NCBI RefSeq assembly: GCF_039536205.1
Contig: NZ_BAAAYL010000001.1
Span: forward strand, 1,364,001 to 1,428,000
Length of the DNA stretch: 64,000 nucleotides
Direction: 5' to 3'
DNA from: Streptomyces sannanensis
Lineage (GTDB): Bacteria; Actinomycetota; Actinomycetes; Streptomycetales; Streptomycetaceae
Under the pieces are notes generated by a model. That model saw only the letters and a program-made list of their open reading frames with translations. It was not told the origin of the DNA and made no database searches. Both the position numbers and the translations under genes were made by a program. Of this stretch, positions 8,346 to 15,954 are shown piece by piece. Numbering within the stretch: position 1 is the first letter of the stretch; each line of letters opens with the position of its first letter.

Positions 8346-9293
8346 GTGCATGTGACAGCGTTTCCCGGCCCACTGCAGAGTATGGTCTTCCGGAACGCTG
8401 ATCTGCCGAAGCTGTTCCACCACACGGATTCCGTTGCCATAGCCCGGCAGCGGGAGGCGGTGAACACCATCCGCTCGCAGCTGTTTCTGCTGGTCGTGGG
8501 CGCTGCCCTGGCCGCGCTGCCCTGGCGGCTGAAGCTCGGCGGCACGTTCCAACTGGTCAGTGCGCTCAGCGCGCTCGCGTACGCCGGCGTGCTACTGATG
8601 ACGTACCGCGCCACCAGACGCCGAGCAAAGTCGCACTGGCAACTCAACAGGTCCGCGGCGGACTTCATCAAGTCCATGTGCTGGCGCTACGCCGTGCACG
8701 GGACACCCTTCGACTCCGATTCCCCCGACCATGAACGGCTGTTCATCGCTCAGGTGGAGGAGGGGCTCCGGGAACTGAGAAAGGTCGGCTGGCAGGATCC
8801 GCGGGACGGCTCGGCCGGCCTGCCGGAAGCCGGCGATCCCGACCTGATCACCGCTGCCATGCGGGAGTTACGGGCCAAGTCGTTCGGCGTCCGCAGGGAG
8901 ACCTATGTACGGGACCGGCTGATCGAGCAGCGCAACTGGTACCGGCGGCGCCAGGACCGGACCCGGCGCGCCGCGGCACTGTGGTCGGCGGCCATCGTCG
9001 TACTCACCGCGCTCGCGCTGCTCTTCGGTACGCTGCGCGCCTTCTCGGTGGCGGAACCGGCCGACCTGGCGGGGCTGCTGTCGGCGTCGGCCGCCGCCTG
9101 TATCGCCTGGAGCGAGTCGCGGCGCCATCAGCCGCTGATCGCGGCGCTCTCCCTGGTGGAGCAGGATCTGATGGCCATGCATACGGCGATGGAGAACACC
9201 GTCGGCGAGCGGCAGTGGGCCTCGGCGGTGTACGAGACGGAGCGGATCGTCTCGCCGCAGCACACCGAGTGGGTTGCCAGACACCGGAGTTGA
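8346..9293 (+). CDS. SLATT/DUF4231-type membrane protein with a TTA codon
   Basis: A protein of 315 residues. Two hydrophobic hairpins are visible: LFLLVVGAALAALPW plus LVSALSALAYAGVLLMTY near the N-terminus, and ALWSAAIVVLTALALLFG plus LLSASAAACIAW near the C-terminus. Charged helical segments lie between them, as in SLATT/DUF4231 proteins. SLATT proteins are proposed membrane effectors switched on by nucleotide signals in conflict systems. Leu175 is encoded by TTA at 8868-8870, so in Streptomyces translation should depend on bldA tRNA. GTG 8346 is used; GTG 8352 is also possible. Its 3' neighbour, facing it, encodes a SLOG-family protein, which fits a sensor-effector pair. Function is inferred. 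Confidence 0.7.
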   Translation: MHVTAFPGPLQSMVFRNADLPKLFHHTDSVAIARQREAVNTIRSQLFLLVVGAALAALPWRLKLGGTFQLVSALSALAYAGVLLMTYRATRRRAKSHWQLNRSAADFIKSMCWRYAVHGTPFDSDSPDHERLFIAQVEEGLRELRKVGWQDPRDGSAGLPEAGDPDLITAAMRELRAKSFGVRRETYVRDRLIEQRNWYRRRQDRTRRAAALWSAAIVVLTALALLFGTLRAFSVAEPADLAGLLSASAAACIAWSESRRHQPLIAALSLVEQDLMAMHTAMENTVGERQWASAVYETERIVSPQHTEWVARHRS

Positions 9294-9386
9294 GCAACAG
9301 CCAGGTGCTTCGCTGCATGCCCGAAGAAGGAGTAAGCCCGGAGTGCTGAGCAACAGCGCCCCGGGGTGCTTCAGCCGCGCGGCGCC

Positions 9387-9878
9387 TCACGCCCGTTCCA
9401 CGCCCTCGCACCAGATGACCGTCACCGGTTTGCCGGCGTCGAGGGCGTAGTTCACGATGTCGCCGGTGCCCCCGCGCCCCCGTGCCGGGCGGCCGTCCCA
9501 CACCGCCAGCAGCCGGTCGCAGTTGTCGGCGATATAGGCGCCCGCGGCGTAGTAGGCCTCGTCGGTGGAGTGCTCGAATCCCATCCGGACCTCCTGGGTG
9601 GCCCGCTCCTTCAGCCTCCGGTACTGGGCCAGTTCCCCGGCGTCGGCGAAGCCCCGCTCGTAGTCGCCGCTGGGGATGACCACGGTCAGTTCGGCCCCGC
9701 ATTCCAGGGCGATGTCGGCGAACAGCTGGTCGGCGCCGGCTGCCAGGCTGGACAGCGCCTCCAACGCACCGCCGTGCCCGCAGAGCGCGGCGCGCAGCGC
9801 GGAGCGGATGTGGTCGAGGACTTCCGAGGGGATGTTCCGGTGGCCGGTCACTCCGATGCGTTTCACTAAGCCCCCCAT
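9387..9878 (-). CDS. SLOG-family (LOG/DprA-like Rossmann) putative nucleotide-ligand sensor
   Basis: A protein of 163 residues with IGVTGHRNI at the N-terminus, then SLAAGADQLFADIALECGA, a hydrophobic strand TVVIPSGDY, DNCDRLLAVWDG and GTGDIVNYALDAG, ending in PVTVIW. This is the Rossmann-like SLOG pattern shared with LOG, DprA and TIR-associated sensors. A GTG at 9866 preceded by GGGGGG gives a slightly shorter alternative (VKRIGVTGHRN). It faces the SLATT gene across 93 bp. SLOG proteins are thought to bind or generate nucleotide-derived signals. Pairing with the SLATT protein is supported by family knowledge and adjacency only. Confidence 0.72.
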   Translation of the reverse strand: MGGLVKRIGVTGHRNIPSEVLDHIRSALRAALCGHGGALEALSSLAAGADQLFADIALECGAELTVVIPSGDYERGFADAGELAQYRRLKERATQEVRMGFEHSTDEAYYAAGAYIADNCDRLLAVWDGRPARGRGGTGDIVNYALDAGKPVTVIWCEGVERA

Positions 9879-9946
9879 CCGGTCCGCGTCAGCTGCCCTG
9901 CCATCCTCTCAAAACGGCGCAGAACGTCCAGCTCTGCGACATACGG

Positions 9947-9980
9947 GAGCCCCCGCCCGGTCGGCGCCGGGCGGGGGCTC
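9947..9980 (-). terminator. Hairpin terminator after the first S1 protease gene
   Basis: A perfect 14-bp stem, GAGCCCCCGCCCGG with its complement, closes a 6-base loop (TCGGCG). It lies 38 bp past the protease stop codon, between it and the SLOG gene. There is no strong U-tract, as is common in Streptomyces. Confidence 0.7.
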
Positions 9981-10017
9981 GCGTGCTGCTGGCTGCAGTC
10001 AGGGGTGGGACGGAGGG

Positions 10018-10920
10018 TCAGTACACGCTGACGCCATAGGCGTTGAGGGCCTCGACCACGGGCTGGAAGTAGGTGGTACCACCGGTGGTGCAGTTGCCGC
10101 TGCCGCCGGAGGTGAGGCCCAGGGCCGTGGTGCCGGAGTAGAGCGCGCCGCCGGAGTCACCGGGCTCGGCACAGATGTTCGTACGGATCATGCCGTAGAC
10201 GATGTCGCCGCCACCGTAGTTGACGGTGTAGTTGAGGCCGGTGACGGTGCCGCAGTGAATGCCGGTGGTGGAGCCGCGCCGGCAGGCCGACTGGTTGACC
10301 GAGGGGTTCGCGGCACTGGTGATGTCCTGGCTTCCCACGGTGCCCGGGTGCGCGAGGGAAGTGTTGCTGTAGCGCACCAGACCGTAGTCGTTGACGGGGA
10401 AGCTGGAGCCCGCCGTGGGGCCGATGAGCGTGGTGTGCGCGGAGCTGGTGTACCAGTTGCCCGCGCCGTCGGTGCAGTGACCGGCGGTCAGGAAGTAGTA
10501 GGTGCTCCCGCTGCGCACATTGAACCCGAGCGAACAGCGCCAGCTGTCCGCGTAGATGGCGTCGCCGCCGGCGATGTACCTGGTGATCTTTCCGGGGGTG
10601 CGCTCCACCTTGATGGCCCCGGCGTTGCGCCCGGCGGCCTGCTTGATCGTGGCGATCTCCGCCGTGGAGACGGTGCTGTCCGCGGTGACCACCAGTGCAT
10701 TGGCCGCCTGGTCGACATGCCAGGCGGTTCCTGCCACGTCCGCGGCGAGAACGGCGTCACCCGCGGCGGCGAGGGCGGTGGCACTGTATGTGGTCGCTGC
10801 GGGGTCGGCGCTGGCCTGGGGCATCGCGAGCCCGATCGCGGCCAGGAGGCCGGAGGTGACTGCGAGCAGCCGGGTTCGTCTCGCAGGGCCGCTTCGGAAC
10901 GTGGTGCGCTTGATCCTCAC
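10018..10920 (-). CDS. Secreted S1-family serine protease (streptogrisin-like)
   Basis: A preproprotein of 300 residues. The start is GTG 10920 preceded by GGGAGGAGAA. The N-terminus has a basic stretch ([10 protein letters not shown]) and a hydrophobic core ([17 protein letters not shown]) followed by ASADP, a signal peptide. A pro-region spans to about residue 115. The mature domain shows the triad: His in FLTAGHC, Asp in VNDYGLVRY, Ser in [10 protein letters not shown], plus paired Cys as in alpha-lytic protease/streptogrisin enzymes (family S1E). The pro-region acts as an intramolecular chaperone in this family. It is a tandem paralogue of the protease gene just upstream, the two reading in the same direction. 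Confidence 0.88.
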   Translation of the reverse strand: MRIKRTTFRSGPARRTRLLAVTSGLLAAIGLAMPQASADPAATTYSATALAAAGDAVLAADVAGTAWHVDQAANALVVTADSTVSTAEIATIKQAAGRNAGAIKVERTPGKITRYIAGGDAIYADSWRCSLGFNVRSGSTYYFLTAGHCTDGAGNWYTSSAHTTLIGPTAGSSFPVNDYGLVRYSNTSLAHPGTVGSQDITSAANPSVNQSACRRGSTTGIHCGTVTGLNYTVNYGGGDIVYGMIRTNICAEPGDSGGALYSGTTALGLTSGGSGNCTTGGTTYFQPVVEALNAYGVSVY

Positions 10921-11106
10921 TTCTTCTCCTCCCGAAGGGAATTGAGGGTCGCTGAAGGTGGGGGGACCCGTGAGGCGCAGCCGAGGGGCACAGCCGCATT
11001 CCATGTGCGCCGTGCCCCTGACAAGCGCTGTGGGGAGTATTCGGCGGCCCGGCCACCGGGCGCAAGGGCGCCTTTTCGGCCGGGTCGCGGGGGACGTCGG
11101 ACTGGG

Positions 11107-11955
11107 CTAGTAGACGTTCACCTTGTACTTGGCCAGCGCCTCGGGGACGGGCTGGTAGAAGGTGGTTCCGCCGACGGTGCAGTTGCCGCTGCCGCCGGAG
11201 GTGATACCGAGCGCCTTGTTGCCGTCGTAGAGCGCGCCGCCGGAGTCGCCGGGCTCGGCGCAGACATTGGTCTGGATCATGCCGCGGACGGTGCCGCCGC
11301 CCGAGTAGCGCACGGTCACGTTCAGCGCGGTGACCGTTCCGCCGTGGGTGCCGGTGGTCGAGCCGGTACGCTTGACCGGCTCGCCGACATAGGCGTCGGC
11401 GGCGCTGAAACCGCCGGGGTGGCTCAGCGAGGCGTTGTCGTAGCGCACCAGGGCGTAGTCGTTGCCCGGGAAGCTGGAGCCGGCGGTGGCGCCGATCAGT
11501 GTGGACTGGCCGGAGTTGGTGTACCAGGCGTTGGCGACATTGCCGCAGTGGCCGGCGGTGAGGAAGTAGTAGGTGCTGCCGCTGACGACGTTGAAGCCGA
11601 GCGAACAGCGGTAGCCGCCGCCGTAGATGGCGTCACCGGAGGCGAGCAGGGGCTTGAACACACCGGCCGCACGCTGGATCCGTACCGCGCCCGCGTCCGT
11701 TCCGGCGGCCCGCTTGATCCTGCCCAGTCCGGCGATGGAGACCGTGCTGTCGGCGGTCACCACGACCCTGTCGGCCGCCTGGTCGACATACCAGGCAGTG
11801 CCTCCGACGTTCGCCTTCTCCACGGCTGTGCTCACCGCGGCAAGCCGGTCCGCGCTGTACGTGCGGGGGGCCGCCGCGGTGGCGTTGGGCAGCGCGGCCG
11901 CGGTGGCGGCCGCCAGACCGGCGGCGACGGCGAGCAGTCGAGTACGTCTCCTCAC
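11107..11955 (-). CDS. Secreted S1-family serine protease (second tandem copy)
   Basis: A preproprotein of 282 residues. The start is GTG 11955 with AGGAGGAG five bases upstream. The signal peptide is [20 protein letters not shown], ending near NATAAA. The pro-region ([18 protein letters not shown]) parallels that of the neighbouring protease. The triad is visible as [16 protein letters not shown] and [10 protein letters not shown]. It lacks the extra Cys pair seen in the sister copy ([14 protein letters not shown] versus [13 protein letters not shown]), so the two mature enzymes differ in disulfide content. Substrate range cannot be read from sequence. Both copies are likely to act in extracellular protein turnover. 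Confidence 0.87.
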   Translation of the reverse strand: MRRRTRLLAVAAGLAAATAAALPNATAAAPRTYSADRLAAVSTAVEKANVGGTAWYVDQAADRVVVTADSTVSIAGLGRIKRAAGTDAGAVRIQRAAGVFKPLLASGDAIYGGGYRCSLGFNVVSGSTYYFLTAGHCGNVANAWYTNSGQSTLIGATAGSSFPGNDYALVRYDNASLSHPGGFSAADAYVGEPVKRTGSTTGTHGGTVTALNVTVRYSGGGTVRGMIQTNVCAEPGDSGGALYDGNKALGITSGGSGNCTVGGTTFYQPVPEALAKYKVNVY

Positions 11956-12646
11956 AGTGCTCCTCCTCAGGAGTGGGGGCCCGGGGTCGGAACCCGGAGG
12001 CAGCCACAGGCTTGGCGTGCGCCTGTCAGCGCCAGCGTGAAATATGGGGCATGGTTCAGGACGGGGCAAGGGTGCTTTGAGGACAACCCTGAGGCGGTGG
12101 CCGGCCGCCGCCTCAGGGTGTCCACGACGAAGGGGTGGCAACTGCTCTTCCAGCAAAGTTCCTTGGGGGGATTAGCTCGGTTGGGTGATTGTCGGGTTGA
12201 TGGCTTGTGGTTCGGGCGGGGGCCTCGGGTGGCGTCGCGAGTGCGATCTGGGATGCCGGGTGCGGTGCCGGCGTGCGGGGCCCCTGCTCCACCGGCGAGA
12301 TGGTTCAGGGCCTCCCCGTCGCCTCTGGCCGCCCCCACATGGCCGGGTCGTGAGACGGTGCCCATCAGCGGCCTCCGGCCGCAGGCCGCCCTTCCGGGAC
12401 CGGACCATGGACAGGATCCGTGTCGCCACCCGGAGGCGAAAGCGGACGACCTGGGGGCACCTCCGGGGGCACCTCCGGGGGCGCCTCTGGGGGCGCCTCC
12501 CAGCGGTAGCTGGGGGAGGTAGCTGGGGGAGGTAGCTGGGGGAGGTAGCTGGGGGAGGTAGCTGGGGGAGGTAGCTGGCGGAGTGCCCAAGACCGTTCGG
12601 GGCGCGCCGGCGAGCGGACTCACTCCCGCTCACTGGCAGGGAACGG
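11956..12646. other. Non-coding region upstream of the second protease gene
   Basis: 691 bp without a convincing gene. The part near 11956 should carry the protease promoter and leader. The middle is GC-rich without codon bias. The right third holds the tandem 12-mer repeat array described separately. Short open frames here are not supported by codon usage or homology. Confidence 0.6.
12455..12582. repeat. Tandem GC-rich repeats: GGGGGCACCTCC words and a GAGGTAGCTGGG 12-mer array
   Basis: About four copies of a GGGGGCACCTCC/GGGGGCGCCTC word lead into CCCAGCGGTAGCTGGG, a palindrome. About six tandem copies of the 12-mer GAGGTAGCTGGG follow. The palindrome plus 12-mer module recurs inside the elements near 15.8 kb (inverted) and 29.6 kb. 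Confidence 0.8.
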
Positions 12647-13453
12647 TCAGTGGAGGGCGGTGTCGCGGGTGCGCACACTGCGCTCCCCGGCCGGAATGTC
12701 GACGTCCAGCGTGTTGCCCGGTGGCGGGAACGGGCAGATGAAGTGGTCAGCGAAGGCACACGGCGGCAGCAGCACCCGGTTGAAGTCCACCGTCACGCTG
12801 CCGTCGGCGGCAGGGGCCGTGGGCCGCAGGAAGCGGAACCGGTAGCTGCTCTCTCCGCTGGTGCCGTCGGCGAAGACGGCCCACAGCGAGCCGTCGGCCT
12901 CGACCGCGACCTGGAGGCTCTGCTCCGCACCGTGCAGATCGAAGACCAGCTCCCCCGAGAGCCCGAGACCGCGCTCCTGCCCGTCCGCGTTCGGCACCCG
13001 CACCGTGTGCTCCTCGGTGTACGGACGGAAGACGCCGGGCACCGCCCAGGCTTCGTCATAGGGCGTGGCCTCGATGCCGGCGAAGGTGCGCCGGGTCTCG
13101 GCGCGCGGGTCCCAGACCCGTACTGCCCAGAGCCCCTCGCGGCGCATCACCACCAGCCGCTGCTCGCCGTGCGCGAGCCGCGACTCGCCGACCGGGGTGT
13201 GGTCCGCACCCAGCCGGACCTGCCCCGTGAAGGGCTCCCCGTCCAGTGTGAGACCGTCCTCGGCCGTCGCGGTCAGTACGACCTCGTCGCCGTCCTCGGT
13301 CCAGTGGCCGGGAATCGCCGCTATGCGTCCGCCGTCCGCGTCGGCGAGCCAGTACGTCCCGGTCAGGGCGAGCGGGCCGTACATGGCGGAGACCATCGCG
13401 GTGCGCTGTTCGTGCCAGTGCTTCCATTCCTGCTGCACATCCGTACTACTCAT
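12647..13453 (-). CDS. DUF1684 family protein
   Basis: A protein of 268 residues with an ATG start. The conserved family features are visible: YWLADADGGRIAAIPGHW, VVMRREGLWAVRVWDPRA, and the C-terminal block VDFNRVLLPPCAFADHFICPFPPPGN, whose Pro-Pro-Cys-Ala-Phe/Cys-Pro-x-Pro pattern is diagnostic of DUF1684. The biochemical role of the family is not established. The two conserved Cys in the last block could bind metal, but this is a guess. It has no signal peptide and appears monocistronic. Confidence 0.85.
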   Translation of the reverse strand: MSSTDVQQEWKHWHEQRTAMVSAMYGPLALTGTYWLADADGGRIAAIPGHWTEDGDEVVLTATAEDGLTLDGEPFTGQVRLGADHTPVGESRLAHGEQRLVVMRREGLWAVRVWDPRAETRRTFAGIEATPYDEAWAVPGVFRPYTEEHTVRVPNADGQERGLGLSGELVFDLHGAEQSLQVAVEADGSLWAVFADGTSGESSYRFRFLRPTAPAADGSVTVDFNRVLLPPCAFADHFICPFPPPGNTLDVDIPAGERSVRTRDTALH

Positions 13454-13737
13454 ACGATGAACCTATCCACTCGGGAGCGGTCAGTCCGAGGTGAGGGCAC
13501 GGGATGGGGCCGGTGCGATCGGTACGGAAGCCACCCGCTCCGGGAGCAACGGCGCTGTCTGGCCGACGACATTGGCGAGTCCGCCGGACGCCGGATGCGG
13601 CACAAGGATGAATCCGCCGGCCGCGTCCATACGGACGAACCCCGCCCCTCCGGTCCATGGCCGACGCGGGGTCCCTACTCCGTACGGGTGAACGGACGAG
13701 GTGCGCCGCCCGCCCGTTCGAAAAGCAGCCCGCGTGA

Positions 13738-14910
13738 TCAGCCGTCACAGGGGCAGCAGCATTCGCACCCGTCGCAACAGCACCCGTCGCAACCGTCGCA
13801 GCAACAGCCGTCGCAACTGTCGCGGTTGCAGTCGCACTTGTGGCAGCAGCCCTCGCGCTTCTTCCGCGACCAGGGACCTTCATACGACTCCGAACAGCAC
13901 ATCTTGCAGGTGCAGCACAGGCCGATGGCCACCGCGCAGCCGGCCCAGAAGCCGCGCGGGGGTGTGTGGGGCTCGCCGCCGAAGCCGGGCGGAAATCCGA
14001 CGGGGCCGCCGTTCCAGGACGGAGGCGGCGGCCCGTATCCCTGGTGCGCGCAGGTCGTCGGGCCGAACGCCCGGTCCACCGACCGGCTCAGCTCGTGCAC
14101 CAGCAGAACGTGTGCCAGCTTGCCGTCGACGAATTCGGTGCCCTTCAGCGCGAGCCGGATTCCGTGCAGGGCGTCGTCGGCGAGCCTCCGCGCCTCGGCG
14201 AGGCTGGTGCCCGTCGCGGTGAGGGGGTTCCAGGAACCCGACGTGGCGTCAGTTTCCCTGTCCTCAACGGCATCCAGCAGGTGTGCCAGCCGTCCGAAGA
14301 GCCGGCCCGCCTCGGCCAGCGGCTCGGCGTTCCACGGTGTGCCGGCGAGTACGGCGGTGTGGGCGAAGGCGGCCGCGGTCGCCGTCTCGGTCGGCTCGGT
14401 GACCGTGAGCAGCGGGGTGCCGGGGCCCGCCAGCGCCTCGATGCCGGTCTGCCGGTCGACCGCGTCGACCAGAACCGCCGTGTCGAACCCCAGCTCCGCG
14501 CCGGCCCGGGCACCGGCCCGGTTCCAGCTCGCGGCGACCCGGCGCGCGGCCGCTGCCACCGGGCGCCGCTTCAGCAGCCCGTCCCGGTCGGCGACATGGT
14601 CCCGTACCTTCGCCGAGGCCAGCACCAGGGACACCGCGGCAGCCAGCCTGGCTCCCTCGCCGCGGGCGACGGGGGCGGTGCGCATGGCGCGCAGCGGGCA
14701 CGGGCCCGCGGTGCGCCGCCATCCGTTGGTCCGATCCGCCTGAGCCTCCGCCAGAACCGAGACGATCAGCCCGTCGTAGTTGGTGACGATACGGGCGAGC
14801 TGCCCGTGGTCGGAGCGAAGTGCCAGGCAAAGCCCGCAGAGATGGGCCATCCACTCCGTCCGGAGGCCCTCCGAGAGCCGGTGCGAGCAGGGTCTGACTA
14901 TCCCGAACAA
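13738..14910 (-). CDS. DUF5685 family protein with extreme Cys-rich C-terminal tail
   Basis: A protein of 390 residues. The start codon is TTG at 14910 with GGGGGAGAA upstream. The N-terminus FGIVRPCSHRLSEGLRTEW and HLCGLCLALRSDHGQ is the signature of the DUF5685 family, with an early CxxC. The middle is an all-alpha Ala-rich domain. A Gly/Pro-rich linker follows. The last ~60 residues contain about 20 Cys in CC, CCC and CxxC clusters alternating with Asp/Gly (for example CDGCCCDGCDGCCCDG). The tail suggests metal or cluster binding, or lipid modification. The function is unknown. Confidence 0.75.
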   Translation of the reverse strand: MFGIVRPCSHRLSEGLRTEWMAHLCGLCLALRSDHGQLARIVTNYDGLIVSVLAEAQADRTNGWRRTAGPCPLRAMRTAPVARGEGARLAAAVSLVLASAKVRDHVADRDGLLKRRPVAAAARRVAASWNRAGARAGAELGFDTAVLVDAVDRQTGIEALAGPGTPLLTVTEPTETATAAAFAHTAVLAGTPWNAEPLAEAGRLFGRLAHLLDAVEDRETDATSGSWNPLTATGTSLAEARRLADDALHGIRLALKGTEFVDGKLAHVLLVHELSRSVDRAFGPTTCAHQGYGPPPPSWNGGPVGFPPGFGGEPHTPPRGFWAGCAVAIGLCCTCKMCCSESYEGPWSRKKREGCCHKCDCNRDSCDGCCCDGCDGCCCDGCECCCPCDG

Positions 14911-15127
14911 TGCACTTCTCCCCCATCACCCATACAGCCTGACTTTCATATTTTGCGTTCAGTCAGGGGCCGTGCGCAGGAACAACCTTGATGAACCGCC
15001 ACACGTTCTGCACCAGTACCGTCACGAATCCCCTGTACGGAGACCGTCCACTTGGCGCGCGATCAGCATCATGGACGACCATAGGGGTGCGGAACGCTGA
15101 GGGAACCGCTGTGAAAGGAGGCGTCCG

Positions 15128-15562
15128 ATGGGATCAGTGCGCAAAGCGAGTGCCTGGCTGGGGCTTGTCGAGGACAACAACGACGACGACCGCTACTACG
15201 ACGACGAGTACGCCGAGGAAGCCGGCGACCCCTGGGTGACCGACCCGCGGGTGCGGGTGGCCTCCGAGTCGGCCCAGGACCAGGGCCGCAGGATCGCCAC
15301 CATCACGCCTGACGGCTTCCGGGACGCGCGCGGCATCGGCGAGCTCTTCCGCGACGGCATCCCGGTCATCGTGAACCTCACGTCCATGGAGCCCGGCGAC
15401 GCCAAGCGCGTGGTCGACTTCGCGGCCGGACTGACCTTCGGTCTGCGGGGCTCCATCGAGCGGGTGGCCACCAGGGTCTTCCTGCTGACCCCCGCCGACA
15501 CCCAGATCGTCAACGGGGAATCATCAGGCCGTTTCCAGGGCGGCTTCTTCAACCAGAGCTAG
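15128..15562 (+). CDS. sflA: SepF-like cell-division protein SflA
   Basis: A protein of 144 residues, ATG start with AAAGGAGG seven bases upstream. The N-terminus [17 protein letters not shown] is the amphipathic membrane-tether helix of SepF proteins. An acidic linker ([13 protein letters not shown]) follows, then the SepF core ([40 protein letters not shown]). Streptomyces carries several SepF homologues; the short one beside an acyl-CoA dehydrogenase gene corresponds to SflA, which with SflB modulates septation and polar growth. Assignment to SflA rather than SepF rests on its size and its location away from the ftsZ cluster. Confidence 0.78.
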   Translation: MGSVRKASAWLGLVEDNNDDDRYYDDEYAEEAGDPWVTDPRVRVASESAQDQGRRIATITPDGFRDARGIGELFRDGIPVIVNLTSMEPGDAKRVVDFAAGLTFGLRGSIERVATRVFLLTPADTQIVNGESSGRFQGGFFNQS

Positions 15563-15569
15563 GAGACAA

Positions 15570-15668
15570 CTGAAGATCTTGCTCGGGCCGCCCGAGTCGC
15601 CCTGATTCACCCGTAAATGTCGATCGGGGCAATCCGGTGCAAGGCGGGTGCGTTTTCAAGATCTTCAG
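15570..15668. repeat. 99-bp segment bounded by perfect 12-bp inverted repeats
   Basis: CTGAAGATCTTG at 15570-15581 is perfectly complementary to CAAGATCTTCAG at 15657-15668. It lies 7 bp downstream of the sflA stop. It could be a large hairpin terminator or a very short mobile remnant. The enclosed sequence shows no gene. Confidence 0.6.
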
Positions 15669-15676
15669 GGCGCTCC

Positions 15677-15914
15677 TAGGTCCTGGCCGGCCGGTCATGC
15701 CGGGCTCGCGGCGTCCGGCACCGCACCTCTCCCCCGTAGCCCTTCGGGCACGGGAGGTACCCCCACCGTTGTCGTCGGTCGCCGATGTCCCCCAGCTGCC
15801 TCCCCCAGCTACCGCTGGGGGTGCCCCCAGAGGTGCCCCTCACCGCATGCGTGGACACCAGCCGCTCCGCGGCGGGCGCTCCCTGATCCGGCCTGACCAA
15901 CCGGACAGGACCTA
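15677..15914. mobile_element. 238-bp MITE-like element (TAGGTCCTG ends)
   Basis: The left end, starting TAGGTCCTGGCCGGCCGG, and the reverse complement of the right end, starting TAGGTCCTGTCCGGTTGG, agree at about 23 of 27 positions. The interior has a GCGGCGTCCGGCAC block and the hairpin CCGTAGCCCTTCGGGCACGG next to GGAGGTACCCCC. It also has an inverted copy of the CCCAGCGGTAGCTGGG module. No transposase is encoded. It occupies the space between sflA and the acyl-CoA dehydrogenase stop. Confidence 0.6.
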
Positions 15915-15954
15915 CGGCAGGGCCGCCCACCTGCCACTGGTCGCGCTCCGCCGC

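Noticed and set aside
9676..12522. Plus-strand open frame of 948 codons opposite the SLOG and protease genes
   Set aside because: It spans several genes and intergenic DNA, shows only Gly/Arg/Ala-rich text, and lies antisense to two well-supported proteases.
12505..12582. Possible CRISPR-like array
   Set aside because: Units are contiguous 12-mers without unique spacers and no cas genes are near; it is a simple tandem repeat.
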